A stretch of 64,000 bases of DNA, from NCBI GenBank assembly GCA_000711775.1, contig ARYC01016998.1, positions 16,806-80,805 of the forward strand. Reading direction: 5' to 3'. Position numbers and translations under genes: made by a program. Of this stretch, positions 47,500-60,300 are shown one piece after another; position 1 is the first letter of the stretch, and the number at the start of each line of letters is the position of its first letter. The notes beneath the pieces were generated by a model. It did no database searches and was not told where the DNA came from. It saw only the letters and a program-made list of their open reading frames with translations. This stretch comes from Oxytricha trifallax (Eukaryota; Ciliophora; Spirotrichea; Sporadotrichida; Oxytrichidae).

Positions 47500-48290
47500 G
47501 ATCATTGAAGCTAAATTAATGTCTATTAGATAAATTATACTCTGCCATGAAACCCTAAACAATGCTGATAATGAAAGCTGCCGGTCTTCAAATAAAAGCT
47601 CCAATACTTAGACAAGAATCATATTTTAGGATTAAGCGCATTAGATGTGTATTCAACAACAAGAGTATAAAGAACCCAATTTATTGTATAGGGATAACCA
47701 TGAGAAAGATTGTTGCTCTATTATCTCAACACAAGAGACATTTATTAGAGTCAGAAAATTCTCCTACTTGCGTTTTTAAGAGATTATGTCGTTATCATAT
47801 TTCATATTTACACTTATACTTCGTTTGAACAAAAACCGAAAAAATGCCGGAACATAAACTATTATTGAAGAAAAATCTAGTATATGAGGAGACCATTTAT
47901 GGAGAATTCTGAAACTCAAGAGAAACGACTACGGTGGTAACAACATAAGGTGAGATAGATATAACTTTAGACAGATGATGAGATCTTGGCTGTCTCAAAG
48001 GTCAAGATTAAGGTGACAATGCCATATTGGTAGACCTCAATGGCATAGGGCAAAGTAAAAACAATATATTGAAGAAAACTGCCAGGGATTAAATTTCTAA
48101 ATATTAGTCCATAATAAGCTTGATACTAGAACCGAAATGAACGAACTTGAGTCTGTAGAGGACTGGAGAACACATTACGTTTACTGCACAAGCAACTAAC
48201 TGATATGATGATGGTTGGATTTATAGATAATGTCAGTTTGAGCTCAGTGCATGAAAAAGACGCCAAATACCTTATCCAGACATAGCTTTC
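47500..48290 (+). pseudogene. Decayed coding island, unknown
   Basis: GC-richer than its flanks. A standard-code 88-codon ORF (47562-47828) lies in one frame. A neighbouring frame reads QQQEYKEPNLLYRDNHEKD and later LDTRTEMNELESVEDWRTHY with several TGA codons. Another reads NAILVDLNGIGQSK. The final part has MMVGFIDNVSLSSVHEKD. No single frame holds, and I recognise no family. Position next to the 49448 ORF suggests a fourth damaged TBE-like element. Confidence 0.35.
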
Positions 48291-48299
48291 TTCGTTTAT

Positions 48300-49440
48300 T
48301 TTTATAGTAATACTTCTATATTTAATAAATAAATCTATCTATCACCTTCAATTGAAATCACTTTTTCCTTATTTTTACATTTCAGTATGTACTTATAAAT
48401 ATAAATATTTAAAGTAAATATCAACAAAAAAAGTATTAAAACTAATATAAAATTTAACAGGTCACTTTTATTTTAATTAAATTATTTTTATTAAGATTTA
48501 AGATATTTTTAATCATAATGTGTTTTTATAATAAACATCATAATTTGAGAGTATTTTTAAATAATGAATGCGGTTTAATAAATTAATTAAATAAAAATAG
48601 AATAATTAATATAGTATTTAATTTTTGATAATTAATTGTCAATAAAAATATTAAATAAAAAATGAATATACAATATAGAATTAAGAGATTTAATAAAAAG
48701 AACTTTAGAGATTAGAGGTCTTGCATTTGTCTTCAATATAGATAAAAATAAATTAAAAATTTTTTTCATCGAATTAGTATTAAAATTATAAAAACATATT
48801 TAATATAATATATATATATATATATTAAGGATAGATAGCTTTAAAAATTCAAAATTATAGTAACATTTAAAGATACATAGAATGTTTTATAGTTTCCCTT
48901 AATTCAGCTTTTATGTGGATAAATCTAAATATATTTCAAATAAAAACTATTAAAAATTTATCCCAAAAATACTACATGTTTGAATTTGTAAAATATTAAT
49001 ACCATGTAGTACTCTAACTTTACAATTTAAATTTGATTGTTGCAGGTATACATTAAATTATTTATATATTTATTTTCTTAGGTTGTTTAAATTTATTGAT
49101 CAGATAAATATAAGTTTGCTCAAAATAGCGGTTTATTAAATTTCTTTGAAAACCAATATGTACCAATATATAATCTAATAATTAAAGATGCTAAAGCTAA
49201 TAGAATCTAGGATTATTAAATTCAATTTCTAATTATAAAATCTATAATTAATATAATTGTTAATAGTGTCCTTTTATTATAAGTTTAGTTTATTACACTT
49301 ACTTGGCTTTTAATGAGTTGAAAAATTGCCTGAATTTTTATATGCCTTTATTCTTTTATTATAATGTAATTAAATTTCATTTTTTTGAGAATCTCTAAGA
49401 GATAAAATATGTTTATTATGAAAAAAATTGGTCTCCATCT
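48300..49440. other. AT-rich DNA with a (TA)n tract
   Basis: A TA dinucleotide run is at about 48808-48826. No gene seen. Confidence 0.5.
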
Positions 49441-49447
49441 TATAAAT

Positions 49448-50143
49448 ATGCTCTCACCATTTGTCTTACAAGTATTACTTGCTTATGGGATTGATGACGA
49501 GACACAACTGCGAGCAATAATCATTAACTATAACTTAAAATAACTCTTAGCGATCATTAATTACAACTACTGCAAGTCCAGTGTGGTCTTTGAATCAACC
49601 GAAAGCATTCTTGAAATTTCAAAACTATTTTTATTATGGCCTTCACACGAAAGAGTAGAGTAAAATAATATAAGCACCCAAGGAGTGTTTTTACGTAAAA
49701 ATTCTCAAAAATGTAACAAAAGATTAGGGATCAAACAAATGAAGATGAGACTATGGTAGATTATTAATGACAAATTTTAACATTCTAAAACTTAAAAAAG
49801 AAAAACTTTGTGCCATTCCATACTATTAATCATAGATTCTAGGTATAAATCTAGAAATAAAGTTGCTTCAATAATAAGGTCAAAACGTTTAAAGAATCCT
49901 CAAGCTCAGAATATTTAGTTGAAATAGAGTGAGAGCATACTGAATTATCGCGGCGGTCTTTTTTTAAAAAATATACTCCCAGAAAAGGAACTCTTATAGT
50001 ATAAAGAGGATTCCATTAACAAAATTCTACTTTACTCTAGAAGGATTATCAACGACTGTTTGAAAAAATTTACTTAACTTTTTTAATTTATGGAAAATGG
50101 GGTACTTTAAACATTGGAGCTTTTAAATCTGTGCTACAAATGA
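49448..50143 (+). CDS. Small TBE-type ORF, copy D
   Basis: ATG 49448 to TGA 50141-50143, 231 codons without internal TGA and with several TAA/TAG as sense. Contains GIDDETQLRAIIINYN near the start and, in the second half, RGGLFLKNILPEKELLQYKE followed by INKILLYSRR. This resembles RGFYFSILGTVKPDYL...HKLLY of the 29322 gene and SILKYLPDK of copy A. A basic middle region (NKRLGIKQMKMRLW, KNPQAQN) suggests nucleic-acid binding. The stretch corresponding to KAIFLMKQ is not seen after the stop, so the end may be lost. Function unknown. Confidence 0.5.
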
Positions 50144-50149
50144 CAAAGC

Positions 50150-52060
50150 AGATGAATACTTGTTCAATATTTTTAGAATATGTTTGATTTTATTTTAGAG
50201 TTACTTTCTTACTCATTTTCATATTGCAGTTAAACAATGTTTTTGATTCTGTATCAATTGACTCTAATCATATCGAAATGCTATAAGTGCAAACAAAGTT
50301 AAGTTAAAATTTAGAATTATGGTAGATTAAATTCAAACAAAAAAAATTAATTGGCCTTTATTTTTTGTATTCAAGGTGAATGTCGCTTAAGCTTTTAATA
50401 AATGTGTAATTATGCGTGCAATAACCTAAGTTAATAGGAATTAAACTTTATAACATTTCGTAAACGATTGGCAGAGAACTTATGTACACATACCAAACAA
50501 TATTTATATAATTGAGATAATTGATAGAGACTACCTCTCAGTTTATGAGTTGCACTTACTAACCTCAATAGCTGTAAATTTTTAGGGGGGGGGGGCAATA
50601 CATTGAGGCTTGCTTAGAAAAGTAATGATGAATTACTTAATAGATTTAATGCCGCCCTATTTTACAAGAAATATAATTTGTTTAATGTTAATTATCATAA
50701 TCTTGGCGAAGAAGATTAATGAGAGACAGAAATATATATAGACAAAATTAATTTATACATAACTAAAATACTTTACATAATAACATGATTGAATCATAGT
50801 TAAATATTCAATTTAATGCTTAATTAAGTTTGAAAAAAGAGATTTATATTGATGTAAGTTTAGTAATTAAAATTATTAATTTATCAAGTCAAGAATTATA
50901 TTATACATGTAAACTTTGTCCGTCATTGCAATAATGAGATGTTATAATCCATTCCCTAATACTTCCTGGATACAAATGCATTCTAAATTAATCCATATAG
51001 ATCAGTTAAATCTTTTGCTTCCTAATGTATTGCTTAATGCGAAAAAAAAGAAAATAGCGGGTTTGATTCTATTGTTCCCTTTCTCGCTTATAACAATAAT
51101 ACCCATATAAAAATAAATGCAACAATCATTTTTTGACTTTATCAATTTAATCAAAAGCACATTTTAGTTTTGGAAATTTGGCTACTGAAACATCTCTTAA
51201 ATAACATTCACAAATGCTTTTCCTAAATTTCTTGAATTGATTTTACCTTTCAAAATTGATGATCGCTTATGTTAATAAAACCAGTTTCATATAATTTTAA
51301 TTCTAATGTTTGTTATAGATCATTATATAGCATTTGAAAAAGTTAAAATTTAACGAAATCAATATTTATTTATTTCTCACTTTTTAACTGAATGTATGAT
51401 GTGATCTATGAATATAAACTCTATAAATTATGCCTTTGATGATTCCAATTTAGTTGTTTCCCTTTATATTTATAAAAGCTAGCATTTTTATAACTTATAA
51501 TATTACTTTTAGAAGAGGTGCATCCTTAATGTGGTCTTAATCTGAAGAAAATTAAATTATAATAATTTAAACATCAGGTTTTCATTTTCATCTCAATAAT
51601 TTAACATATAAATCAATAAAATTTCTGTGATGTTTTAGTTTCTTCATATTTATTTGTTTAAAAATTGCTTATATAAAATACTAATATTGCATTAACTAAT
51701 AAATGATCTTAAGTTTAATTTGAATTAATAAAGAACACGGTTTCACATATAATTTAAGGCAATATTTTGATTTAATTTAATGAATATACTCTAAAATCAA
51801 ATTTATGAGAACTCTAGTGTAAATTTGATTGGTTTTTAATCCAATAAATTTCCTGCTTCTCATATATAGAACTGAAGAATTGCTTGCAATATGAAAATGA
51901 CACTAGTCCTTCATAGAGATCTAGAATAGCAAGCTACAAGCCAAATGTTTCTTGATTTGAGGAGATTTGAGAGATTGACAAACAATCATGGGAACCTCAT
52001 TTGAATGTGTGGATGTATACTTGATTCTAGTAATTATAATTATCAATTTGATTGAAGTAA
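50150..52060. other. AT-rich DNA, no gene seen
   Basis: Apart from the G run, no supported feature. A short kinase-like word (LVLHRDLE) at about 51897-51920 is isolated. Confidence 0.45.
50585..50595 (+). other. G11 homopolymer
   Basis: Eleven consecutive G in otherwise very AT-rich DNA. Confidence 0.95.
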
Positions 52061-52067
52061 TTAAAGA

Positions 52068-55000
52068 ATGAGCGATAATTAAGAGGAAAGCATGAAAAGC
52101 ACTAAATCAGTGCAGATTGAAATCACAGCTGAAATGCCCAGGATTTACAGTTGAGATATTAACAATAAGAACTTATCTCACTAGTCTGGTCACTCCAGAG
52201 ACATGAATAATTTTATTTTTTAACTTAAACCTTCAATTTAAATGAGATATGAAATAGCAAACTCAAAGTATGAGAGTTATAAGTGATTTTATTAAATTAT
52301 AAAGAAATAAGGATAGGTTAGTAATATTCTTTACATAATAGTGATAGTTAGTAGTTATTTGTGCTTATATCACTAACTTATCAAGGAATCTTAAGCAAAA
52401 GAAGTTTTAATATTCAAGAAGAAATGGATTTTATAAATTTCTAAGAATTATAGGTTTTAATGGCAAGATTTATGCCATTTAAGTAAATTAATATAGAAGT
52501 AACCACGTTCAAAAATTATTTACTTAGTTTCTATTTCGTTATACTTACCAGAGAGGATGAGCTTTTGTGATAATTTTTAATAAAACACCAATCCGGTCTA
52601 ATGAAAAGAAAATGCATTTTGATACTCTGAGGTTAGCTGAAGAAATATATAGTCTCCAGACTTCTTTGCTCTGAATAGCTTTAAAAAGCAATTTAATTCA
52701 TAATTGCTGATATTAAGATAATCATATTGATAGCAATCGAGAGCAAGCGAGGTCCTGGGCATCACCATAAACTAAGATTAATATGTATGTGCTTTTCTGC
52801 AATCAATAATGAAAAGATATGACATAATAATTTAATAATAAAATATAAAAAGCAATTCCAGAGGAGGGCAGTCATTTAGATATTTAAAGATTTTGTACCA
52901 AGTAGATTACAGGTGAGATGAGGAATTCAAGTGGGATATTGGAGCTATAGCATCCATTAAATTGTGAGATAGACCTGTCTAAGTGTGCTTGTCTGAAGAG
53001 TGTAAAAAATACGGGGAGGGCCGAAGAACACAAATCTTCAAGATTTGCATTTCAAAATAAAACTCATAGGAAGTTATTTTAAAGCATAATATTATAATAT
53101 TAATAATTATAAACCCCACATTTCTTAAAATAATTTAATTTAAATATAAAAGGAATTTAATTGCCTCGTATTTAAGGGTGTGTTTACAAACACAAGAATA
53201 TTGAGCTTCTTTCCAATATAAAATGCTGTAGGTGACTCAATAAAGCCTTAAAACACAGTGCAGTTAAAGAAGCTGGAGTTCTTGGGATTCCAGGTAGCTA
53301 TTCAATAAAAAAGAAATTGAAAGATAGCTCAATTTTGTGGAATATAACCAACTGCAGTCAATTGTCATTGGACTTTACATTTTATAATATAAATTATATT
53401 AATAATAATTTAAATAATAAATATTATGCAGAATATTGCTAATTAGAACAAAAGATAATGACGGTGATGATAAAAGCACTAGCATTTGTGAGGGAGATAT
53501 GAAAGCCCTGACTGAGCCACTATAAATCCAAAGACTCAAGAGGATGTATAAAGATAAGCAGATAGACTTCATATTGAGCTTGGGCATATAAATCAAATAG
53601 ACATGTCTTTGAAGTTAAATGCCTGCAATAATTGTTCAATTACAAATCAACTACCCACTTGTATAAAATTATTATATTAAGAAATGCTTATAATAGATAT
53701 TATTTGCTAAACTGGAAGTCAAGTGATTTGCAAAGAGCATATACTTGGATGAATTTGAGGCAGTAATATCACTCCGTAGCAGAGTGGCTAGTTAAACTTA
53801 ACAGGAGAGCAGCCTTAGTGCATCATGAAACACGCTGCTCTCTGTCACTCTGCATCATCCCGTGGACAAATTGGAAACATAGATTATCGATTGGGTAAAT
53901 AGTTAATCACTCACATACTCATTTATTATTATATAATTATTTATTTTACTTCAATTCCACCACTAAAATCAATTATCCATGATAGTGTGATTATCACTAT
54001 ATTATTCACACCAAATTGAAATATGCCTGTAACTCCAAGTAGCCATAAAACACACTCTTAACTTATGACTCTGCAAAGTAAATAGGCTTATTTATGGGGA
54101 TTTACAGTGCATAAACGACAACAGCAGGAGCATCAGAGATAAAAGCAGTGAAAGTGATGACAACAGACAATCATGAAGAACCAACTACCAGTTGCTTTTA
54201 TATAATATATTATGTATTATTATGTATTTTAGTACCACCTACTGTGAGTAGATGAAACTAGTTGATTAACAACAGCATTACCAACGAAGTCAAACAAACA
54301 GCAGCATGAGCAGCAAGTATCTTCCTCTGCTTTGAGAGTTTAAATTGTTTGATTTTCAAACACCGTCTGGAAGGCCTTGACACTGCAAATCAAGTGCATG
54401 CGAGCCAGTTGCTGGTTGAAGGTGCTCTTGACAGTGTAATTGCTGTTAATAATCATGCTATCGTGCATCTTCTCTGTCTCCAACTACTACCAATACAATT
54501 ATATATTAATAATAATAATTAATATATCAGGTAGTAACTGTGAATGTGAATTGCTTTGCTGGCACTCTGCTTCCATCCACCTGAATGTAGAGGGCAGATA
54601 TCCCCAAAGTTATTGCAGCTATCAAGGTGGGTAGTTAAGTTGCCAGTCTGTGTCCCTAGAAGCCATATGTTAAACTCAACTAGTAAGACTGTCTGCTCAG
54701 CTGATCATTTCAGTTGCATGTCAATGAGAGATAAGTGCAGGCAGTTGGGAAACCAAAGATCAAGTGGCTAATCTCAATTCAAGTCAAGCAATCCACTTCA
54801 TTCTAATAATACACATAATAATAATTATAATAATTATAACTGGTGTTTAATTTGAAGTGAGAGAAGAGAAACACAGCACTGAGGCAGACAGTGACAACTG
54901 CTTTGACTCCACTGACACTCCAAGAGCAGGGGGAGGTTTCTCCACTCAGCAGAGCAGCTTCAACACTGGATTTAGCCAGTTCAATGTGCAAGCAAGAAAG

Positions 55001-55680
55001 ATGTTGAGTTAACAGCATCCATCTACCCATTATGAGTATTAATTATTAATTATTATAATTAATTTATATGATTGAATGACACTGCTAAATAGTGTGGATG
55101 ATTCAAACACTGAGGGAAGTGGAGAGAGCTAAATGAAGATCTTGGATTTAATAGGGGCTTGATTACTTGGCTTTCAGGACAACTCACCACTTGGTTGGAG
55201 TTCAAGCACTGGACTCAACAACAAAAGCTACTCAGATTCAAATACAACTCAAATCCAATCACACTACTCATCTATATTATTATTAATTATAAATATAAAT
55301 AATTTATAATATTATTATAGACCACCAACTAATAGAACTAGTTGAATGAGTGAATGAGGCAGGGTGATCACTCACCAGTTCAGCCTCTGTTTGATAATTT
55401 CCTGGTGTAGCAGCCAATGACACACCAATTACAACCAAAGCTCCCTGAAGACAGAGGAGAGGTGTCTATTGGCAATGTTGCATTGGCAGTATACCGGCAG
55501 AGTTCAGCCAGTATTTCACCCACTCATCTGAATAGGCAGACGTAATCGAAGTCAAAGTGGTATATAGAAGAAATGTGCCTGTGTGAGAAGACTTCACTGC
55601 TATTTATAATGTTGCTGGGAAGACTTGGAAATCTTAAATAAATTATTATAATTAATTAATATAAAATAAAAAATATGTTA
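52068..55680. other. GC-richer block interrupted by short AT palindromes
   Basis: Blocks of roughly 200-300 bases, rich in CAGTTG/CAACTG-like words and poor in CG, alternate with AT-only islands of 30-50 bases at about 52818, 53090, 53385, 53665, 53920, 54200, 54502, 54805, 55037, 55272 and 55640. Several islands are inverted repeats (54502-54532: ATATATTAAT paired with ATTAATATAT). Their flanks are also partly complementary, for example CTACTACC before and GGTAGTAA after. Plus-strand frames between islands can look coding (near 54940: GGGFSTQQSSFNTGFSQF; near 55370: MRQGDHSPVQPLFDNF), starting perhaps at ATG 52068 (MSDNQEESMKSTKS). No single frame crosses the islands, and opposite-strand frames are open too. 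Possibilities: gene segments separated by internal eliminated sequences, or a non-coding repeat structure. Confidence 0.5.
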
Positions 55681-56260
55681 GAGGAACTGGAAATAAGAAA
55701 AAGTCGAAGACTCTGTAAAGTAAAGGTAGATTAAATTATAAGAGGGTCAGGTATAAAAATGTAAGAATAAAATTGAAGAACTATTATTAAAAGAAAAAAG
55801 AATTCAAAAAGTAAAATTTTGATAGAAAAATTTGTATTTTTTTGCAAATAATTAAAATTTAGTAATTAAACAAATTTAAAATATAAATAAAATAACAAAT
55901 TTAGATAAAAATGATAATTTTTTATATAAATATAATAAAATATATAAGCTCTTACAGGGATCAAGAAATGGGGAGAAGAACAATGAAGCAGAGGTCTATT
56001 GCCATTCAGTGTATACAGTTACAAGCATCGAAAACGCATGGTAATCAGAGAGATTCAGTACGATATTAACATTAAATAATCTTGTGACTATCCCTAGCGA
56101 TGCCTCCTATGCATGAAAAGCTTTAAATTTCCTTGAAGGGTGAGTATTAGCGTTGTTCACGTGGTTTCTTATAGCATTGAAAACGAAATGGGCTTGAATT
56201 TTTCCAAACATTTAGCAGATCAAACTTTTATATGCATCATGATTGCAAAAGTAAGATAGA

Positions 56261-56656
56261 ATGAAAGTATTTAATTGCCTGATACCCAAGCATAAGTTAG
56301 CGTAGACATTCTTGACATTTGAGCATGTTCCCTTGATGCGAAGTTGTTGCGTTGTAACTCTTAAGCTAGAGAGAGGAAAGGATCATCATTGGATGAAATG
56401 CTAAAAAGCTTAAAGAAAGATGTATAAAGCTTCAGGGATCCGAATCCCAGCTAACTTCATGGGGAACATCTCCTTCGAAATTCTAATCAATCCATTAGGA
56501 AAGCGCCAAGGCTACTCCTTTGCATCAGGGAGGAACCCAGATACTCACCAGAATAAAGCTGCAAAAAGCTATTGGAAAACATCTGTATTTAAAAAGCAAA
56601 TGACTAAAGCCATAGAATTAACAAATAACATGATTATAAGAAGCCAGGTTGAATGA
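56261..56656 (+). CDS. 131-codon ORF, unknown function
   Basis: ATG 56261 to TGA 56654-56656 with a few TAA/TAG as sense; the last 79 codons, from ATG 56420, are also open in the standard code. The N-terminal half is Cys- and Lys-containing (VPLMRSCCVVTLKLERG). The C-terminal half reads IPANFMGNISFEILINPLGK and a basic helix KTSVFKKQMTKAIEL. No family recognised. It lies in a GC-richer island (55950-57100) between the AT-palindrome block and the satellite. Could be a germline gene or part of a macronucleus-destined segment. Confidence 0.4.
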
Positions 56657-56859
56657 CAATGGTAGGAGCTTGAGAAACAAAGATGTTCGTTTATATCAGC
56701 CCCTGGGATAAATGTCTGAGTCGGAAATTGCATCTTCCTGCGTCTTTTCACGTAATATCGCATGATACTACTGGTATGCCCATTTGAAGGTAAAAAACTT
56801 ACTTAGTAAGCCAAATCGAAAGTTAATTAATAACTGAATTCCCCATGTAAGTATTTTGA

Positions 56860-57099
56860 TCACTTTCAAAAGAAGTCTATTTAACTACCGCTAAAGTTTA
56901 AAAAGCAAAAAAAGGCCGCGAAGCTGATGCTGAAGCTGCACAATTCCTTATTGATGAGATTCAATAAAGTTTATTTTAGCTTCATCTTTAAAATGTTTAT
57001 TAAAGAGTTACAAATATGAAAACATTCAGACAAAACGATAAAATTCTAACATCAAGATCCCAACGTGTAAGAAACAGAACGTTGGGAAAATCACGATGA
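56860..57099 (+). CDS. Possible exon, basic helical protein end
   Basis: A frame open from 56860 to TGA 57097-57099 reads KAKKGREADAEAAQFLIDEI and a basic tail (SRSQRVRNRTLGKSR). There is no ATG at its start. The sequence just before, 56848-56873, begins GTAAGT and ends AAAAG, which fits a short intron, so this may be the last exon of a gene whose earlier part is not resolved. Confidence 0.35.
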
Positions 57100-57399
57100 A
57101 GAGCGAAATAATAAAAGAAAAAAATGAAATGAATTTAAAGGAATTAAAGCTTTGTAATAAATCGCATTAACATTAAAGTGTAAGCAGGTAAGCTATTGCA
57201 TGATAAAAAACAGTAAATATCTTAAGCGAAGATAAACAATGAGGCAATTCTTATAAATAAATAAGAACTCATCTTTTAAGCAAATAAAAGTGGAAAATAA
57301 AAGAATAAATTAATTAATAAAAAAAATATCTAACTTAAACAGATATAATAATAAATGATAAAGAATATTTGTATAAACTATTAATTAATACAAAGAAAA

Positions 57400-60300
57400 T
57401 TTATTTTATATTAAAATCCCCTGTTAATTTCTTATCATTTGAAGTCAAGTTGACCAGGAGGTACAGCTTAATCGCTAAAAATCGATTGAAAAATCGAAAT
57501 TATTGCTCATACTTTTTTAAATGCGTTATTAATTACAATTCTTCTTGTCATTGAATAAATTGAGAGAGATGTAATTTTCTCTGGGCTATCTTATGCGTAT
57601 TTGTGCAGAGATTTCTGATAACGATGTCCAAAATAATAGAAAATATATTGAAATCCCCTGTTAATTTCTTATCATTTGAAGTCAAGTTGACCAGGAGGTA
57701 CAGCTTAATCGCTAAAAATCGATTGAAAAATCGAAATTATTGCTCATTCTTTTTTTAATGCGTTATTAATTACAATTCTTCTTGTCATTGAATAAATTGA
57801 GAGAGATGTAATTTTCTCTGGGCTATCTTATGCGTATTTGTGCAGAGATTTCTGATAACGATGTACAAAATAATAGAAAATATATTAAAATCCCCTGTTA
57901 ATTTCTTATCATTTGAAGTCAAGTTGACCAGGAGGTACAGCTTAATCGCTAAAAATCGATTGAAAAATCGAAATTATTGCTCATACTTTTTTTAATGCGT
58001 TATTAATTACAATTCTTCTTGTCATTGAATGAATTGAGAGAGATGTAATTTTCTCTGGGCTATCTTATGCGTATTTGTGCAGAGATTTCTGATAACGATG
58101 TCCAAAATAATAGAAAATATATTGAAATCCCCTGTTAATTTCTTATCATTTGAAGTCAAGTTGACCAGGAGGTACAGCTTAATCGCTAAAAATCGATTGA
58201 AAAATCGAAATTATTGCTCATTCTTTTTTTAATGCGTTATTAATTACAATTCTTCTTGTCATTGAATAAATTGAGAGAGATGTAATTTTCTCTGGGCTAT
58301 CTTATGCGTATTTGTGCAGAGATTTCTGATAACGATGTCCAAAATAATAGAAAATATATTAAAATCCCCTGTTAATTTCTTATCATTTGAAGTCGAGTTG
58401 ACCAGGAGGTACAGCTTAATCGCTAAAAATCGATTGAAAAATCGAAATTATTGCTCATACCTTTTTTAATGCGTTATTAATTACAATTCTTCTTGTCATT
58501 GAATAAATTGAGAGAGATGTTATTTTCTCTGGGCTATCTTATGCGTATTTGTGCAGAGATTTCTGATAACGATGTCCAAAATAATAGAAAATATATTAAA
58601 ATCGCCTGTTAATTTCTTATCATTTTGAAGTCAAGTTGACCAGGAGGTACAGCTTAATCGCTAAAAATCGATTGAAAAATCGAAATTATTGCTCATACTT
58701 TTTTAAATGCGTTATTAATTACAATTCTTCTTGTCATTGAATAAATTGAGAGAGATGTAATTCTCTCTGGGCTATCTTATGCGTATTTGTGCAGAGATTT
58801 CTGATAACGATGTCCAAAATAATAGAAAATATATTAAAATCCCCTGTTAATTTCTTATCATTTGAAGTCAAGTTGACCAGGAGGTACAGCTTAATCGCTA
58901 AAAATCGATTGAAAAATCGAAATTATTGCTCATACTTTTTTTAATGCGTTATTAATTACAATTCTTCTTGTCATTGAATAAATTGAGAGAGATGTAATTT
59001 TCTCTGGGCTATTTTATGCGTATTTGTGCAGAGATTTCTGATAACGATGTCCAAAATAATAGAAAATATATTAAAATCCCCTGTTAATTTCTTATCATAT
59101 GAAGTCAAGTTGACCAGGAGGTACAGTTAATCGCTAAAAATCGATTGAAAAATCGAAATTATTGCTCATACTTTTTTTAATGCGTTATTAATTACAATTC
59201 TTCTTGTCATTGAATGAATTGAGAGAGATGTAATTTTCTCTGGGCTATCTTATGCGTATTTGTGCAGAGATTTCTGATAACGATGTCCAAAATAATAGAA
59301 AATATATTAAAATTCCCCTGTTAATTTCTTATCATTTGAAGTCAAGTTGACCAGGAGGTACAGCTTAATCGCTAAAAATCGATTGAAAAATCGAAATTAT
59401 TGCTCATACTTTTTTTAATGCGTTATTAATTACAATTCTTCTTGTCATTGAATGAATTGAGAGAGATGTAATTTTCTCTGGGCTATCTTATGCGTATTTG
59501 TGCAGAGATTTCTGATAACGATGTCCAAAATAATAGAAAATATATTAAAATCCCCTGTTAATTTCTTATCATTTGAAGTCGAGTTGACCAGGAGGTACAG
59601 CTTAATCGCTAAAAATCGATTGAAAAATCGAAATTATTGCTCATACCTTTTTTAATGCGTTATTAATTACAATTCTTCTTGTCATTGAATAAATTGAGAA
59701 GATGTAATTTTCTCTGGACTATCTTATGCGTATTTGTGCAGAGATTTCTGATAACGATGTCCAAAATAATAGAAAATATATTAAAATCCCCTGTTATTTC
59801 TTATCATTTGAAGTCAAGTTGACCAGGAGGTACAGCTTAATCGCTAAAAATCGATTGAAAAATCGAAATTATTTCTCATACTTTTTTTAATGCGTTATTA
59901 ATTACAATTCTTCTTGTCATTGAATAAATTGAGAGAGATGTAATTTTCTCTGGGCTATCTTATGCGTATTTGTGCAGAGATTTCTGATAACGATGTCCAA
60001 AATAATAGAAAATATATTGAAATCCCCTGTTAATTTCTTATCATTTGAAGTCAAGTTGACCAGGAGGTACAGCTTAATCGCTAAAAATCGATTGAAAAAT
60101 CGAAATTATTGCTCATTCTTTTTTTAATGCGTTATTAATTACAATTCTTCTTGTCATTGAATAAATTGAGAGAGATGTAATTTTCTCTGGGCTATCTTAT
60201 GCGTATTTGTGCAGAGATTTCTGATAACAATGTCCAAAATAATAGAAAATATATTAAAATCCCCTGTTAATTTCTTATCATTTGAAGTCAAGTTGACCAG

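Noticed and set aside
52068..53640. One continuous protein if TGA is read as Trp
   Set aside because: In-frame TGA codons occur about as often as expected by chance, and Trp would be implausibly frequent in places.
53775..53800. tRNA-like word (GTAGCAGAGTGGCTAGTTAA) resembling an A box
   Set aside because: No B box, anticodon arm or acceptor pairing could be found downstream.
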